A stretch of 64,000 nucleotides of DNA. Source: Gimesia aquarii (GTDB lineage Bacteria; Planctomycetota; Planctomycetia; Planctomycetales; Planctomycetaceae). Below the pieces are notes generated by a model. That model was not told the DNA's origin and did no database searches. It saw only the letters and a program-made list of their open reading frames with translations. Location of the stretch: contig NZ_CP037422.1 in NCBI RefSeq assembly GCF_007748175.1, positions 3,230,020-3,294,019 of the forward strand. The letters run 5' to 3'. Each line of letters starts with the position of its first letter. The stretch's first letter is position 1. The translations under genes were made by a program, and so were the position numbers. Shown one piece after another: positions 9,489-18,476 of this stretch.

Positions 9489-10253
9489 CTAAGCAGCTCT
9501 GCGGACAGGCATCTGGAGAATCTGTGGTTCCGGCTCTTCACAGGCGGCCAGGAAGTTCTCAAAGACCTGCATATCCAATGCAGAAGAAGAATGATTTTGT
9601 GGATGCCATTGCACGCCCACGCAGAACCAATCTTCATCTGGAATTTCAATTGCTTCAATTACTCCGTCCGGGGCCGTCGCTGAAACAATAAACATCTTTG
9701 AAATGTAATTGACAGCCATATGATGCTGACTGTTTACTCGAATTTCACCAGGTCCATACATTTTATCAACACGCGTGCCTGGGACAATATCAATAATATG
9801 TCTTAAGTTTGCTTCAACACCATCTCGGTGATACATAGCACCAGGGACATCCTCTGTCACATGTTGATGCAATGTCCCCCCACAGAGCACGTTCATCAAT
9901 TGCATTCCCGAACCGATTGCCAACAGAGGCAATTTCATTTCCATAGCGATGGTACAAATTCTGCGATCGAAATCTTCACGACGAAGCGGCATAGCACGTG
10001 AAGCAGGGTGCTTTTCAAACCCCAGTCGAATCGGGTCCAGATCTAAAGCACAGCCAGAAAGAACCAGACCATCAAGCTGGTTCAAGAATTGTTTTAAATC
10101 ATCATCGTCAGACAAAGGCGGAATCATCATGGGGATTCCGCCGGCATTTGTGATCGAATCATAATAGCCGGTGTAAAACCAGCTGATTGCCTGGGCTTCT
10201 TTTTGTTCGGGGCGAAAGTCTCCCGTGATTCCGATTAAAGGTTTTTTAGACAT
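9489..10253 (-). CDS. Class I glutamine amidotransferase-like (peptidase C26 / PuuD family) without catalytic Cys
   Basis: A 254-residue protein with the fold of gamma-glutamyl-gamma-aminobutyrate hydrolases (PuuD, peptidase C26). Family landmarks are present: 'PLIGITGDF', 'DGLVLSG', 'LPLLAIGSGMQLMNVLCGGTLHQ' and 'VGVQWHPQN'. The nucleophile elbow of active members reads I-C-R-G-M-Q; here Cys is replaced by Gly114 (I-G-S-G-M-Q). The catalytic His217 remains, but the Glu two residues later is Gln219. I checked both codon stretches on the DNA. The protein therefore looks unable to hydrolyse gamma-glutamyl bonds and may be a binding or regulatory pseudoenzyme (inference). I start at the second ATG (10253) because AAGGA lies 8 nt upstream; ATG 10262 overlaps that site. 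A strong terminator follows; it seems monocistronic. Confidence 0.8.
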   Translation of the reverse strand: MSKKPLIGITGDFRPEQKEAQAISWFYTGYYDSITNAGGIPMMIPPLSDDDDLKQFLNQLDGLVLSGCALDLDPIRLGFEKHPASRAMPLRREDFDRRICTIAMEMKLPLLAIGSGMQLMNVLCGGTLHQHVTEDVPGAMYHRDGVEANLRHIIDIVPGTRVDKMYGPGEIRVNSQHHMAVNYISKMFIVSATAPDGVIEAIEIPDEDWFCVGVQWHPQNHSSSALDMQVFENFLAACEEPEPQILQMPVRRAA

Positions 10254-10475
10254 TGGTTCCATCCTTCACTTCTATGCACATCCTGTGCGGTAAATATTTC
10301 CATGGAGACAACGGAAAGCCTCCATTCAAAAAAACCGGAGGAAGCGAATGACGTAGAATCGCAAAGAAGTGCGTTCGAGCGGATGAAAATCCCCCCATCG
10401 AACGAATAGAAAAATAGAATCCATTCTCTCTTCTAGCGGTCCGTTCCTTCGGTCCGATTGTTACTGAATCATCCC

Positions 10476-10546
10476 AGTAACCTCAAATGTTTGTTGATTC
10501 AATCATTTCAAATCATTTGAGTGAGCGAATCTTAGTAACCTCAAAT
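10476..10546. repeat. Short direct and inverted repeats AGTAACCTCAAAT
   Basis: AGTAACCTCAAAT occurs at 10476-10488 and again at 10534-10546. Between them CATTTGAG (10514-10521) is the inverse of CTCAAATG (10482-10489). Possibly operator sites upstream of the minus-strand C26-like gene; the function is unknown. Confidence 0.4.
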
Positions 10547-10793
10547 CAGGCTGTCCAGCGAATCGATTATTTTGAGCGAATATTTTCCCATAGTTGATTT
10601 CGACCACCATATCTTGTGTCAGGTTAACCTGGATGAATTTCATTTTAGTGATTCATCAAAAAAATTCTTGATAACGGTTTCGATGAGTAGTCAGAAATCG
10701 CAGAAAATAATATGGAATTGATCAGATATTGACTTCGTGGGAAATATCGTTTTGTGCGAATTAATCCTAAAAAATGAGGCATTTATGTTTAGC

Positions 10794-10821
10794 TTGACCT
10801 CATGGCGACGTAACTTAAACT
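10794..10821 (+). promoter_or_regulatory. Orphan sigma-70-like promoter
   Basis: TTGACC (10794-10799), a 16-nt spacer and TAAACT (10816-10821). There is no plus-strand gene until tsaE at 12586 and the minus-strand MFS gene lies between, so it may drive an untranslated RNA or be a chance match. Confidence 0.25.
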
Positions 10822-11210
10822 GCGCAATCTGCGTCGCGCGCGGAACACATTTCTGGGTAGTGCATAAATCTGTCCTGTCTTTCTTATCACTACAAAATCA
10901 GCCTGGAATTTGAAAATTTGAAGGGAATCATACGATTTAGCCGTCATTGATGCTCAATATTCAGCTGCTATCAAACGTTATCATTCCTGTCTGAAAGGTA
11001 TTTGACAACAGATGAACTGGCTTTCGAATCACGTTCACAACATATCGTCCTTGAAGTTACTATCCACACATAAATGTCTTCCATAATAAAAGAAATGAGT
11101 CATTCAAGAACAAAATTAAATTCTAGTAGATATCACCTCAATAAGAGAGATGAAAAATTGACCCTGTAAAAATAATTCTGATCATGGAATCATATTGAGA
11201 CATAAATCAA

Positions 11211-12425
11211 TCAAGCCGTCTCGATGGCTTCGGTTTTTGATTCTGCTTTTGAGGTCAGAGAAGGTAATAACACCGCACCAATGGTCGCCAGGATGAGACA
11301 AGGGATAATGGCATGAAACGCTTTATGGGGAATCCCCAACGCCACAAAATGACTCGTAATCTTTGCTTGAATCATGCCGCCTCCCCCCCAGGCCATTCCC
11401 ATTGTAATTGCTGATGCCACACCGCCTCCTTTGGGAAACAGTTGATGGGAATAGGAAACCATCGCCGGACTGGTCCCCCATAAAATCAGACCACTGGGAA
11501 TTAATAGCAGGGTCATCAACCAGGTAGGACAACCTTCCCAGCCAAGTACAAACATCAAGGGAATCCCCAACAGCGGACATCCTATCATGAAGGCTTTTTC
11601 ATGCCCCGACTTGAAACGAAACGCCATTAACAGCATTCCTGCGCTGGCAGAAAACAGGAACACTGATTGGACCATGCCGATCTCGAATGCCGACGCATCA
11701 TGATTTTTGAGTATGAATGAAATCAACTTATCCATCGCCATATTCGGTACCAGGCGTAAAGAACAAACCATGAACAAAAACAGTGCTAACAAAACTCTCC
11801 CCTCCAGCATCTGGGAGAGAGACTGTGCGGGTGCTTTGCGATCACGCTCGAAAAGTTCCGCCGGCGGCTTTCCCAATTGATACAGGAATAGTATCAGACC
11901 AGAATATAGTGGCGCGAGTATCCAGACACTGGTTAGCCCCCATATCGAAACAATAGCGCCACAGATAATGGGTCCTAGCGCCAGCCCCATCGCCCCCCCA
12001 AACATAAACAGTGAGAGACTGCGGGTACGACGTTCTGGAATTAATGAACCTGCTACAACCGCTGCTTCAGGATGAAAGGAACCGATTCCAATTCCTCCCA
12101 GCAAAAGTGCGACACATAACACAAACACACTGTTCGCTGGCCCCACCATAGGCATCATCACAGCACCCAAAACAGGCCCGATCCACAAGATGGATTTAAT
12201 GGGATAACGATCACGAATGTATCCAAATACAGGTTGCGCCAAAGAGGAGGCTAATGCATGAATTGTGAGTACAATGAACAATGAATTTTCTGTTAAGGAA
12301 TGCACCCGTTCCAGCTCACCCCACAAAGGTCCCACGACGATTGCTGATGCGTCAACAATGATATGCGTGAGTGTGAGACAAATCAGACAACGATAGGCGT
12401 GAGACATTTTCAGAGATATTTTCAA
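11211..12425 (-). CDS. MFS transporter, fosmidomycin-resistance (Fsr)-like
   Basis: A 404-residue integral membrane protein of the major facilitator superfamily with about twelve hydrophobic segments. The N-terminal 'LTLTHIIVDASAIVVGPLW' followed by 'FTLIQ/QPxFGxxxDR'-type 'SLAQPVFGYIRDRYPIK' (motif A variant) and 'GIGIGSFHPEAAVVAG' are typical of the fosmidomycin-resistance (Fsr) branch, which exports small hydrophilic compounds by proton antiport. The HPE tripeptide after the fourth helix is conserved there. The real substrate is unknown. Start ATG at 12425, with an in-frame ATG six codons on. It is divergent from tsaE (160 nt between) and separated from the C26-like gene by a long gap, so it is likely transcribed alone. 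Confidence 0.8.
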   Translation of the reverse strand: MKISLKMSHAYRCLICLTLTHIIVDASAIVVGPLWGELERVHSLTENSLFIVLTIHALASSLAQPVFGYIRDRYPIKSILWIGPVLGAVMMPMVGPANSVFVLCVALLLGGIGIGSFHPEAAVVAGSLIPERRTRSLSLFMFGGAMGLALGPIICGAIVSIWGLTSVWILAPLYSGLILFLYQLGKPPAELFERDRKAPAQSLSQMLEGRVLLALFLFMVCSLRLVPNMAMDKLISFILKNHDASAFEIGMVQSVFLFSASAGMLLMAFRFKSGHEKAFMIGCPLLGIPLMFVLGWEGCPTWLMTLLLIPSGLILWGTSPAMVSYSHQLFPKGGGVASAITMGMAWGGGGMIQAKITSHFVALGIPHKAFHAIIPCLILATIGAVLLPSLTSKAESKTEAIETA

Positions 12426-12585
12426 GGCGGGAATTCAGAAACAGATGAGGCTTCATTCTACAGGACGAGACAGTAAAATGGGAATCAGGTTCATGGAACT
12501 CTCTGATTCTTTTTGACACATTTTCAGATTTTGACTTGTATTGTGATTTCTCCCTGAAAAAGCTATATCTGCACTCTCATATGAT

Positions 12586-13113
12586 TTGAACCTCAATCAA
12601 TTCACGAAAGACTTTTTATTGAACACAACTGCAGAGTGGATCTTTAAATCAGCAAGCGAATCTGAGACCCAACGTCTGGGAGTCATGCTCGCAAAGCAAC
12701 TAGAACCGGGTGCGGTGATCGCCTTAAATGGCAACCTGGGCGCAGGCAAAACACGCCTGGTCCAAGCGATTGCTACAGCTCTGGGAGTTGATCCCAATGA
12801 AGTGAACAGCCCCACATTTGTGCTGATTCAGGAATATCAAGGGGAGCTGCCGCTCTACCACTTCGATACGTATCGTTTGAAAGATACCGATGAATTTCTG
12901 GAATTGGGAGCCGATGATCTTTTGTATGCAGATGGAGTTTGTCTGATCGAATGGGCTGATAAAGTCGCTGAGGTCTTGCCCCGTGATCTTGTTCAAATCA
13001 ACATTGAACACACATCGGAAACAGCGCGAACGTTTCATTTCCAAGGGCAGGGGCCGCGTTCAGTCAAAATCGTAACCGCATTGCAACAAAAGAACGATTC
13101 CCCACCCGAGTAA
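12586..13113 (+). CDS. tsaE: tRNA threonylcarbamoyladenosine biosynthesis ATPase TsaE
   Basis: TsaE is the P-loop ATPase that works with TsaB and TsaD to place the threonylcarbamoyl group on A37 of ANN-decoding tRNAs. Visible: Walker A GNLGAGKT (49-56), 'VNSPTFVLIQEY' (switch-like S-P-T-F), 'LYHFDTYRL' and 'VCLIEWADKV', the family's Walker-B-like end. The N-terminus is about 20 residues longer than usual if TTG 12586 is the start; a second TTG at 12619 is possible, and neither has a clear ribosome binding site, so the start is uncertain. The C-terminal tail after 'HTSETARTF' is also extended. It is followed 20 nt later by the SDR gene in the same direction, so the two probably share a transcript. 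Confidence 0.92.
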   Translation: MNLNQFTKDFLLNTTAEWIFKSASESETQRLGVMLAKQLEPGAVIALNGNLGAGKTRLVQAIATALGVDPNEVNSPTFVLIQEYQGELPLYHFDTYRLKDTDEFLELGADDLLYADGVCLIEWADKVAEVLPRDLVQINIEHTSETARTFHFQGQGPRSVKIVTALQQKNDSPPE

Positions 13114-13133
13114 ATATTCTAATCTGAGGCAAG

Positions 13134-14147
13134 ATGCCAGTTATGATTGTAGAATCTGAAGAAAAACTGTTAGTCACCGGGGGCACAGGGCTTGTTGGCA
13201 GTAGTGTCATTCAACGCGCTCGTACTGCAGGTATTACAACTGTCGCACTCGTTCGTTCCGCATCAAAAGCTTCATATCTTAAAGAGGTAGGTGCAGAAGT
13301 GATTGAAGCGGATCTCACTGACAAAAAATCGCTGGACGATATACTTCGTGGTGTGACGATTGTCGTCCATACTGCTGCTAAAGTTGGTGACTGGGGCAGT
13401 ATTGATGAATACCGCAAAACAAATGTGGTCGGATTCGGGCATTTATTGTCTGCACTTCAAGAACAAAGTCTCATCAAACATTTGATTCATATCAGCTCGC
13501 TGGGAGTTTACGAGGCGCGGGATCATTACGGCACAGATGAGACAGAACCTCCGCATGCATCTGGCATCGATGCCTACACTCTCAGCAAGATCGAATCAGA
13601 AGAACTTCTAAAACAACAATCCATCCCGTTCACGATATTACGGCCCGGCTTTATCTATGGCCCGCGTGATCGTACTGTATTACCTCGCATCTTAGAGCGT
13701 TTGAAATCAGGGCAGTTTGCTTATCTCGGTTCACCCGAGCAATTAATGAACAATACATACGTAGAACATCTGGTAGATGCTGTTTTTCTGGCATTCTCAA
13801 ACGAAGATGCGATAGGTCAGACATATAACATCACAGATGTAACACTGGCCAGCAAACGAGAATTTATCTCCACCATTGCAAGACTGGCTGAATATAAAGA
13901 GCCGAACAAAGTCGTTCCACTCCCGGTTGCACGCAATCTGGCTCGGATTTTGGAACGTCTCTGGAGATTCTTAGGCAAAAAACAGGCACCGATTCTCTCT
14001 CAAGCTCGGATTAAATTCTTGGGTCTGAACCTCGATTTCAGCACACAAAAAGCACAATCCGAACTGAACTATCATCCCAATAAAACCTTTCAGGAAGCAA
14101 TGAAAGAGACGATTGACTGGTTTCACCAAAATCAAAAAATCCCCTAA
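13134..14147 (+). CDS. Extended short-chain dehydrogenase, NAD-dependent epimerase / 3beta-HSD / OleD-like
   Basis: A 337-residue extended SDR that should bind NAD(P) with a Rossmann fold: TGGTGLVG at 15-22, an acidic cofactor-binding turn near 'EADLTD', and catalytic Tyr148-x3-Lys152 ('DAYTLSKIE') with a preceding Ser ('HISSLGVY'). 'VVHTAAKVGDWG' followed by 'NVVG' resembles the 3beta-hydroxysteroid dehydrogenase and OleD branch; OleD reduces the beta-keto acid in long-chain olefin synthesis. Sugar-nucleotide epimerases share most of these motifs, so the substrate is open. It has no membrane helix. Start ATG 13134 has GAGG 7 nt upstream. Co-directional with tsaE (20 nt). An OleB-like hydrolase is present 35 kb away. 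Confidence 0.75.
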   Translation: MPVMIVESEEKLLVTGGTGLVGSSVIQRARTAGITTVALVRSASKASYLKEVGAEVIEADLTDKKSLDDILRGVTIVVHTAAKVGDWGSIDEYRKTNVVGFGHLLSALQEQSLIKHLIHISSLGVYEARDHYGTDETEPPHASGIDAYTLSKIESEELLKQQSIPFTILRPGFIYGPRDRTVLPRILERLKSGQFAYLGSPEQLMNNTYVEHLVDAVFLAFSNEDAIGQTYNITDVTLASKREFISTIARLAEYKEPNKVVPLPVARNLARILERLWRFLGKKQAPILSQARIKFLGLNLDFSTQKAQSELNYHPNKTFQEAMKETIDWFHQNQKIP

Positions 14148-14260
14148 TCGACTTGAATATGATGAAGTCTGATGAATTCTATATGAATTAACGATCCCAT
14201 CAAAACGGAAGCCTAAAAGGCATTTGACCCCGATCACTTGTGGTGGATACAATACCAGAT

Positions 14261-14551
14261 ATGGAAAGTGAAACTACTCCACAACAAGCGCGAACTCAAT
14301 TGGAACAGCAGGCAGCGCCCCCAAAGCGGTCATGGCGGCGTTATCTGATCAGTTCACTGATTCAAGTAACGATCTTGTTAACACTGTATGTGCTTTCCAT
14401 CGGGCCTTTCTTCTGGCAATGGTTCGCTTCATATAACTCGATGGGTTCTCCTTTCTTCGCTGCATTCTATATGCCCCTTTTATTTGTCTGTGAGTATGTG
14501 CCCCCGATTTCTGATGGGGTAAACTGGTATATCAATCTCTGGATTGGTTAA
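14261..14551 (+). CDS. Small hypothetical membrane protein
   Basis: A protein of about 96 residues (103 if the GTG at 14240 is used). A polar, Gln-rich N-terminus and a basic RSWRRY patch precede a hydrophobic helix ('LISSLIQVTILLTLYVLSI'), then a second weaker hydrophobic part ('FFAAFYMPLLFVCEYVPP') ending in 'WYINLWIG'. This predicts two membrane spans with the N-terminus in the cytoplasm by the positive-inside rule. I do not recognise a family. It follows the SDR gene by about 110 nt and precedes the dnaE promoter, so it may be the last gene of the tsaE unit. The composition is normal for the region, supporting a real gene, but the start is unsure. Confidence 0.5.
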   Translation: MESETTPQQARTQLEQQAAPPKRSWRRYLISSLIQVTILLTLYVLSIGPFFWQWFASYNSMGSPFFAAFYMPLLFVCEYVPPISDGVNWYINLWIG

Positions 14552-14685
14552 TTCCAGACGCTTCGCCCCCACCGTAACCAAAACGGCTTTTTTGGATTCA
14601 AGCTCGCATTGAAAGAGTTTCATCCCTGATACGACATCAATCATTACACATATCAAAAACAAAAATCTCAAAGCGACCAGATTGA

Positions 14686-14713
14686 TTGACAAATCAGATC
14701 ATCCCAATACACT
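14686..14713 (+). promoter_or_regulatory. Putative sigma-70 promoter for dnaE
   Basis: A perfect TTGACA (14686-14691), a 16-nt spacer and TACACT (14708-14713), which matches four of six -10 positions. It lies about 115 nt before the dnaE start, giving a leader of roughly 110 nt. Confidence 0.45.
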
Positions 14714-14827
14714 CATGAGTAGGGAAGCTGATGAAGAATTCTCTCCAGCTTCCAATATCAAAATCTCTCACAGCTCAAGCTGATTATTGCCTGGATGGCA
14801 TCCAAATAGACGGGAGCACGGAATATT

Positions 14828-17800
14828 ATGAGCGACCCACGCCCTTTTGCTCATTTACATTGTCATACACACTTTAGCATGCTGGACGGCGCCAGCCGCA
14901 TACCGGAAATGGTAAGTAAAGTCAAAGAAGCCGGTATGAATTCGCTTGCGATCACAGATCATGGCAATTTATACGGAGCCATGGACTTTTATCAGCAATG
15001 CCGTAGCCAGGAAATCAATCCCATCTTAGGATTGGAAGCTTACATTGCACCGCGCAGTCGGTTTGAAAAAGGCGCCTCACGGATGAAGGAAGCCAGCTTT
15101 CATCTGACATTGCTGGCACAAAACCGCAAGGGATTCGAAAACCTGATTAAGCTCTCTTCCACCTCCTATCTCGAAGGTTTTTATTATAAACCCCGCATCG
15201 ACAAGGAAATCCTGGAAGCACATAGCGAAGGTCTGATTCTGCTTACGGGGTGTGCAGCCGGTGAACTATCGCACCATATTCTTGGTGAAGATTGGGAAGA
15301 GGCGGAAAAGCTATGCGCCTGGTATGAGAAAGTATTTGGCGACCGCGTTTATATGGAAATCCAGAATGCGGGCCTGGAAATTCAAAGACAGTGCCTGGAA
15401 GGAACCGTCGATCTGGCCAATAAAATGGGCCTGCCGTTAGTCGCTTCTAACGATGCCCATTATGTCGATCAAAAAGATGCTTTCGCGCAAGATGTGCTCT
15501 TGTGTGTCAGCACGCGTTCTGTCGTCAGCGATGAAAAACGAATGAAAATGACTGGCGATCAATTTTTCGTCCGTACTCAGGATGAAATGTATGACGCATT
15601 TCCAGGTTTGGAACACGCGGTCGCACGCACGCAAGAACTGGCTGATCGAGTCGACATTCAGATGTCTGACAAAAAGTACTATCCAGTCTTTCAACCTCCC
15701 GATGGAATGACTGATACACAATACCTGCGAAAACTGTGTGAAGAACGCTTGCCTGTAAAGTATGGTGATGAGCTGACGCAGGAACATTGGGATCGCCTCG
15801 ACCTCGAATTAGGCGTGATCGAACAAATGGGCTACGACAGTTACTTTCTGATTGTATGGGATTTCGTGCAATTTGCAGAAAGTGAAAAAATCCCTTGTAC
15901 TGCGCGTGGTTCAGCCTGTGGTGCGATTGTGGCATACCTGCTGGGTATGTCACAAGTCTGCCCTCTGAAATATGACTTGTTGTTTGAACGATTCCTTGAC
16001 CCCAGTCGAAGTGAACCGCCAGATATCGACATCGATTTCTGCCGTGACCGACGCCAGTTGGTTATCGATTATACGAAGCAGAAATACGGCGAACACAGTG
16101 TAGCGCAAATTGGAACATTTGGTACGCTCAAAGCAAAAGCCGCCATTCGAGATGTAGGCCGCGCGCTGGGAGTTCCACTGGCGCGGGTCAATGAAATTGC
16201 AAAAATGATTCCGGAAACACTGGGAATCAAACTCAAGGATGCACTGAAGGAAAGTCCTGATCTGCAAGCCGCCTATGACCAGGATCCAGACATTAAACAG
16301 CTGCTGGATCTGGCTATGCAACTTGAGGGGTTGAGCCGCAGTGCCGGTACACACGCCGCGGGAGTCGTAGTCGCCGATTTACCTCTGTCCGAAGTAGTTC
16401 CACTCCAAATGATCACCGGGAAGACTGACATCATTACTCAATGGGATGGCCCCACCGTAGAATCGGTGGGCCTGCTCAAAATGGACTTCCTGGGTTTGCG
16501 TAACCTGACGATTCTGGACAAAGCCGTTCAAAACGTCAAAAAACATTGCAACATCGACATTGATCCACACAAGCTACCGCTGGATGATAAAAAAACATTC
16601 GCGTTATTACAGCGGGGAGAAACCAAAGGGATCTTCCAGTTGGAAAGTGGCGGCATGCGCGACTTGCTGACAAAAATGAAGCCGGACAAGTTCGAAGACA
16701 TTATTGCTACTTCTGCCTTGTATCGCCCCGGCCCTCTGGAAGGGGGCATGGTGATGCAATATGTGGATGTTAAAAACGACCGCATTCCGATTCCGAAAGT
16801 GCATCCTGTTGTAGATGAAATCCTCAATGAAACCTACGGTGTGATGGTTTATCAGGAACAGGTCATGCGGATCCTGAACCGAGTCGGGGGAATCGAACTT
16901 TCTGCTGCGTATCGTTGTATTAAAGCGATTAGCAAGAAAAAACTAAAAACCATCGCCGAGTTCAAAGACCAGTACATTAGCGGCGCCAAAGAACGAGGAG
17001 TCGATGAACAACTGGCGGTCGATCTGTTTGACATGATCGAAAAATTTGCTGGCTATGGATTTAACAAATCACATTCGACCGCTTACGGAGGTGTGGCCTA
17101 TGCCACGGCTTACCTCAAAGCGCATTATCCGAAAGAATTCATGGCTGCATTGCTTTCATGTGGTATGGAGAGCCATGAACGGATTAACGAACATGTCGAT
17201 GATTGCCGTCGCATGAAACTTGAAGTATTGCCGCCTGATATTAATCGATCTGATGTCGAATTTAGTGTGGATGGTGAAAAAATTCGCTTTGGCATGGGTG
17301 CGATCAAAGGCGTTGGCGAACAAGCTCTGGAAGAGGTTGTTAAAGAAAGAGAAGAAAACGGACCCTTCACAAGTATTTTTAATCTCTGTGAACGTGTTGA
17401 TCCTAAAACACTAAATAAAAGTATGATTGAAATCCTGATCAAAGCGGGCGCGCTCGACAGTCTGGGAGGCCATCAGGCTCAGTTGATGCTCACGGTCGAA
17501 CGCGCTGTGCAATCAGCGATCAATATACACCGTGACCGGGCCCGCGGACAAAAGAGTCTGTTTGATGATGACCCAGTCGATGATGAAGTTGAATCCAGTG
17601 ATAACGCATTACTACCAGAAGCGGAAGAGTGGCCGCGAGCCCAGAAACTGGCCGCAGAAAAAGAAGTCTTCGGTTTTTACCTGACATCACATCCATTGGC
17701 TGAGGTGGGAGACACGCTTACCAAATATGCACAACATAAAACCAATGAACTGTCTGAAATGGAAGATCGCGAAGAAGTCATCTTAGCAGGTATGATTTCT

Positions 17801-18343
17801 TCAATTAAAAATGCGGCCACCAAAAAAGCCAGCAAGAACGGTCATACACGTTATGTCAACTTTGACTTGGAAGACCCCCATGGTTTGGTACGTTGCATCA
17901 TGTGGCCAGAGCAATTTGCCCGCGTGGGTGAAAAGGTCAAACTGGAAGAGATGGTAATCATCAAAGGGAAAATTGATAAACGGGGCAGAGAGCCCAATGT
18001 GGTTGTGGATCAGCTCTTTACTTTGAATGATGCCCGAAAACAGTTTACAGACCGCTTGGCGATTAACTTCAAACGAGGCGTCCATAACCGCCAGGATATG
18101 GTCAATGTACACGACATTTTATCCCAATTTCCTGGCCAGACCGAAGTCATTCTGGTCGTAGACTCCGTCGATCAGGAAAAATCAGACACACAGTTACGCT
18201 ACGTCTTAAATCCTCCCGGAAATCTACGTGTTTCCTGTAGTCAGGAGTTTGAATCGCAGCTCTCAGCCGTGATTGGAGAGAGCCACATTCACTTTCATAC
18301 AACAAACAAGAAAAAAAGCATGAATGGAAGTATTGGCCGGTAG
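14828..18343 (+). CDS. dnaE: DNA polymerase III alpha subunit (DnaE)
   Basis: The catalytic subunit of the replicative polymerase. The N-terminal PHP domain starts 'FAHLHCHTHFSMLDGAS' and keeps 'ITDHGNLYG', so its metal-binding histidines look intact. The family C polymerase core follows: 'GRGSAxG'-type 'TARGSACGAIVAYLLG', and 'EPPDIDIDFCRDRR' with the catalytic D-I-D. 'GTHAAGVVVAD', 'QLESGGMRDLL', 'YRPGPL', 'YQEQVM' and 'FAGYGFNKSHSTAYG' are signature blocks. The C-terminal part has a helix-hairpin-helix region ('RFGMGAIKGVGEQALEEV') and an OB fold ('VILAGMISSIKNAATKK'). At 1171 residues it is DnaE1-sized. ATG 14828 follows GGGAG with about 11 nt spacing. Probably transcribed from the TTGACA promoter upstream. 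Confidence 0.98.
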   Translation: MSDPRPFAHLHCHTHFSMLDGASRIPEMVSKVKEAGMNSLAITDHGNLYGAMDFYQQCRSQEINPILGLEAYIAPRSRFEKGASRMKEASFHLTLLAQNRKGFENLIKLSSTSYLEGFYYKPRIDKEILEAHSEGLILLTGCAAGELSHHILGEDWEEAEKLCAWYEKVFGDRVYMEIQNAGLEIQRQCLEGTVDLANKMGLPLVASNDAHYVDQKDAFAQDVLLCVSTRSVVSDEKRMKMTGDQFFVRTQDEMYDAFPGLEHAVARTQELADRVDIQMSDKKYYPVFQPPDGMTDTQYLRKLCEERLPVKYGDELTQEHWDRLDLELGVIEQMGYDSYFLIVWDFVQFAESEKIPCTARGSACGAIVAYLLGMSQVCPLKYDLLFERFLDPSRSEPPDIDIDFCRDRRQLVIDYTKQKYGEHSVAQIGTFGTLKAKAAIRDVGRALGVPLARVNEIAKMIPETLGIKLKDALKESPDLQAAYDQDPDIKQLLDLAMQLEGLSRSAGTHAAGVVVADLPLSEVVPLQMITGKTDIITQWDGPTVESVGLLKMDFLGLRNLTILDKAVQNVKKHCNIDIDPHKLPLDDKKTFALLQRGETKGIFQLESGGMRDLLTKMKPDKFEDIIATSALYRPGPLEGGMVMQYVDVKNDRIPIPKVHPVVDEILNETYGVMVYQEQVMRILNRVGGIELSAAYRCIKAISKKKLKTIAEFKDQYISGAKERGVDEQLAVDLFDMIEKFAGYGFNKSHSTAYGGVAYATAYLKAHYPKEFMAALLSCGMESHERINEHVDDCRRMKLEVLPPDINRSDVEFSVDGEKIRFGMGAIKGVGEQALEEVVKEREENGPFTSIFNLCERVDPKTLNKSMIEILIKAGALDSLGGHQAQLMLTVERAVQSAINIHRDRARGQKSLFDDDPVDDEVESSDNALLPEAEEWPRAQKLAAEKEVFGFYLTSHPLAEVGDTLTKYAQHKTNELSEMEDREEVILAGMISSIKNAATKKASKNGHTRYVNFDLEDPHGLVRCIMWPEQFARVGEKVKLEEMVIIKGKIDKRGREPNVVVDQLFTLNDARKQFTDRLAINFKRGVHNRQDMVNVHDILSQFPGQTEVILVVDSVDQEKSDTQLRYVLNPPGNLRVSCSQEFESQLSAVIGESHIHFHTTNKKKSMNGSIGR

Positions 18344-18476
18344 CTCTTTTGCAGCGACATTCTTAAATAAACTGCCAGATCCCTGATTTTTTGCGGAATC
18401 CAACTGTTCTTACAAGCCGAATATAAGATATAGTTATATTGTTGTTTGGTGAACAGAACCTAACAGGACGTTTGGA

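Larger units (their letters stand above)
10254..11210. other. Long gene-free region (about 950 nt) with short repeats
   Basis: No open reading frame with a plausible start and composition. It contains a 13-nt direct repeat with an interposed inverted copy (10476-10546) and an isolated sigma-70-like promoter on the plus strand (10794-10821) that faces no annotated gene for 1.7 kb. It may hold a non-coding RNA or be decayed coding DNA; I cannot tell which. Confidence 0.4.
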
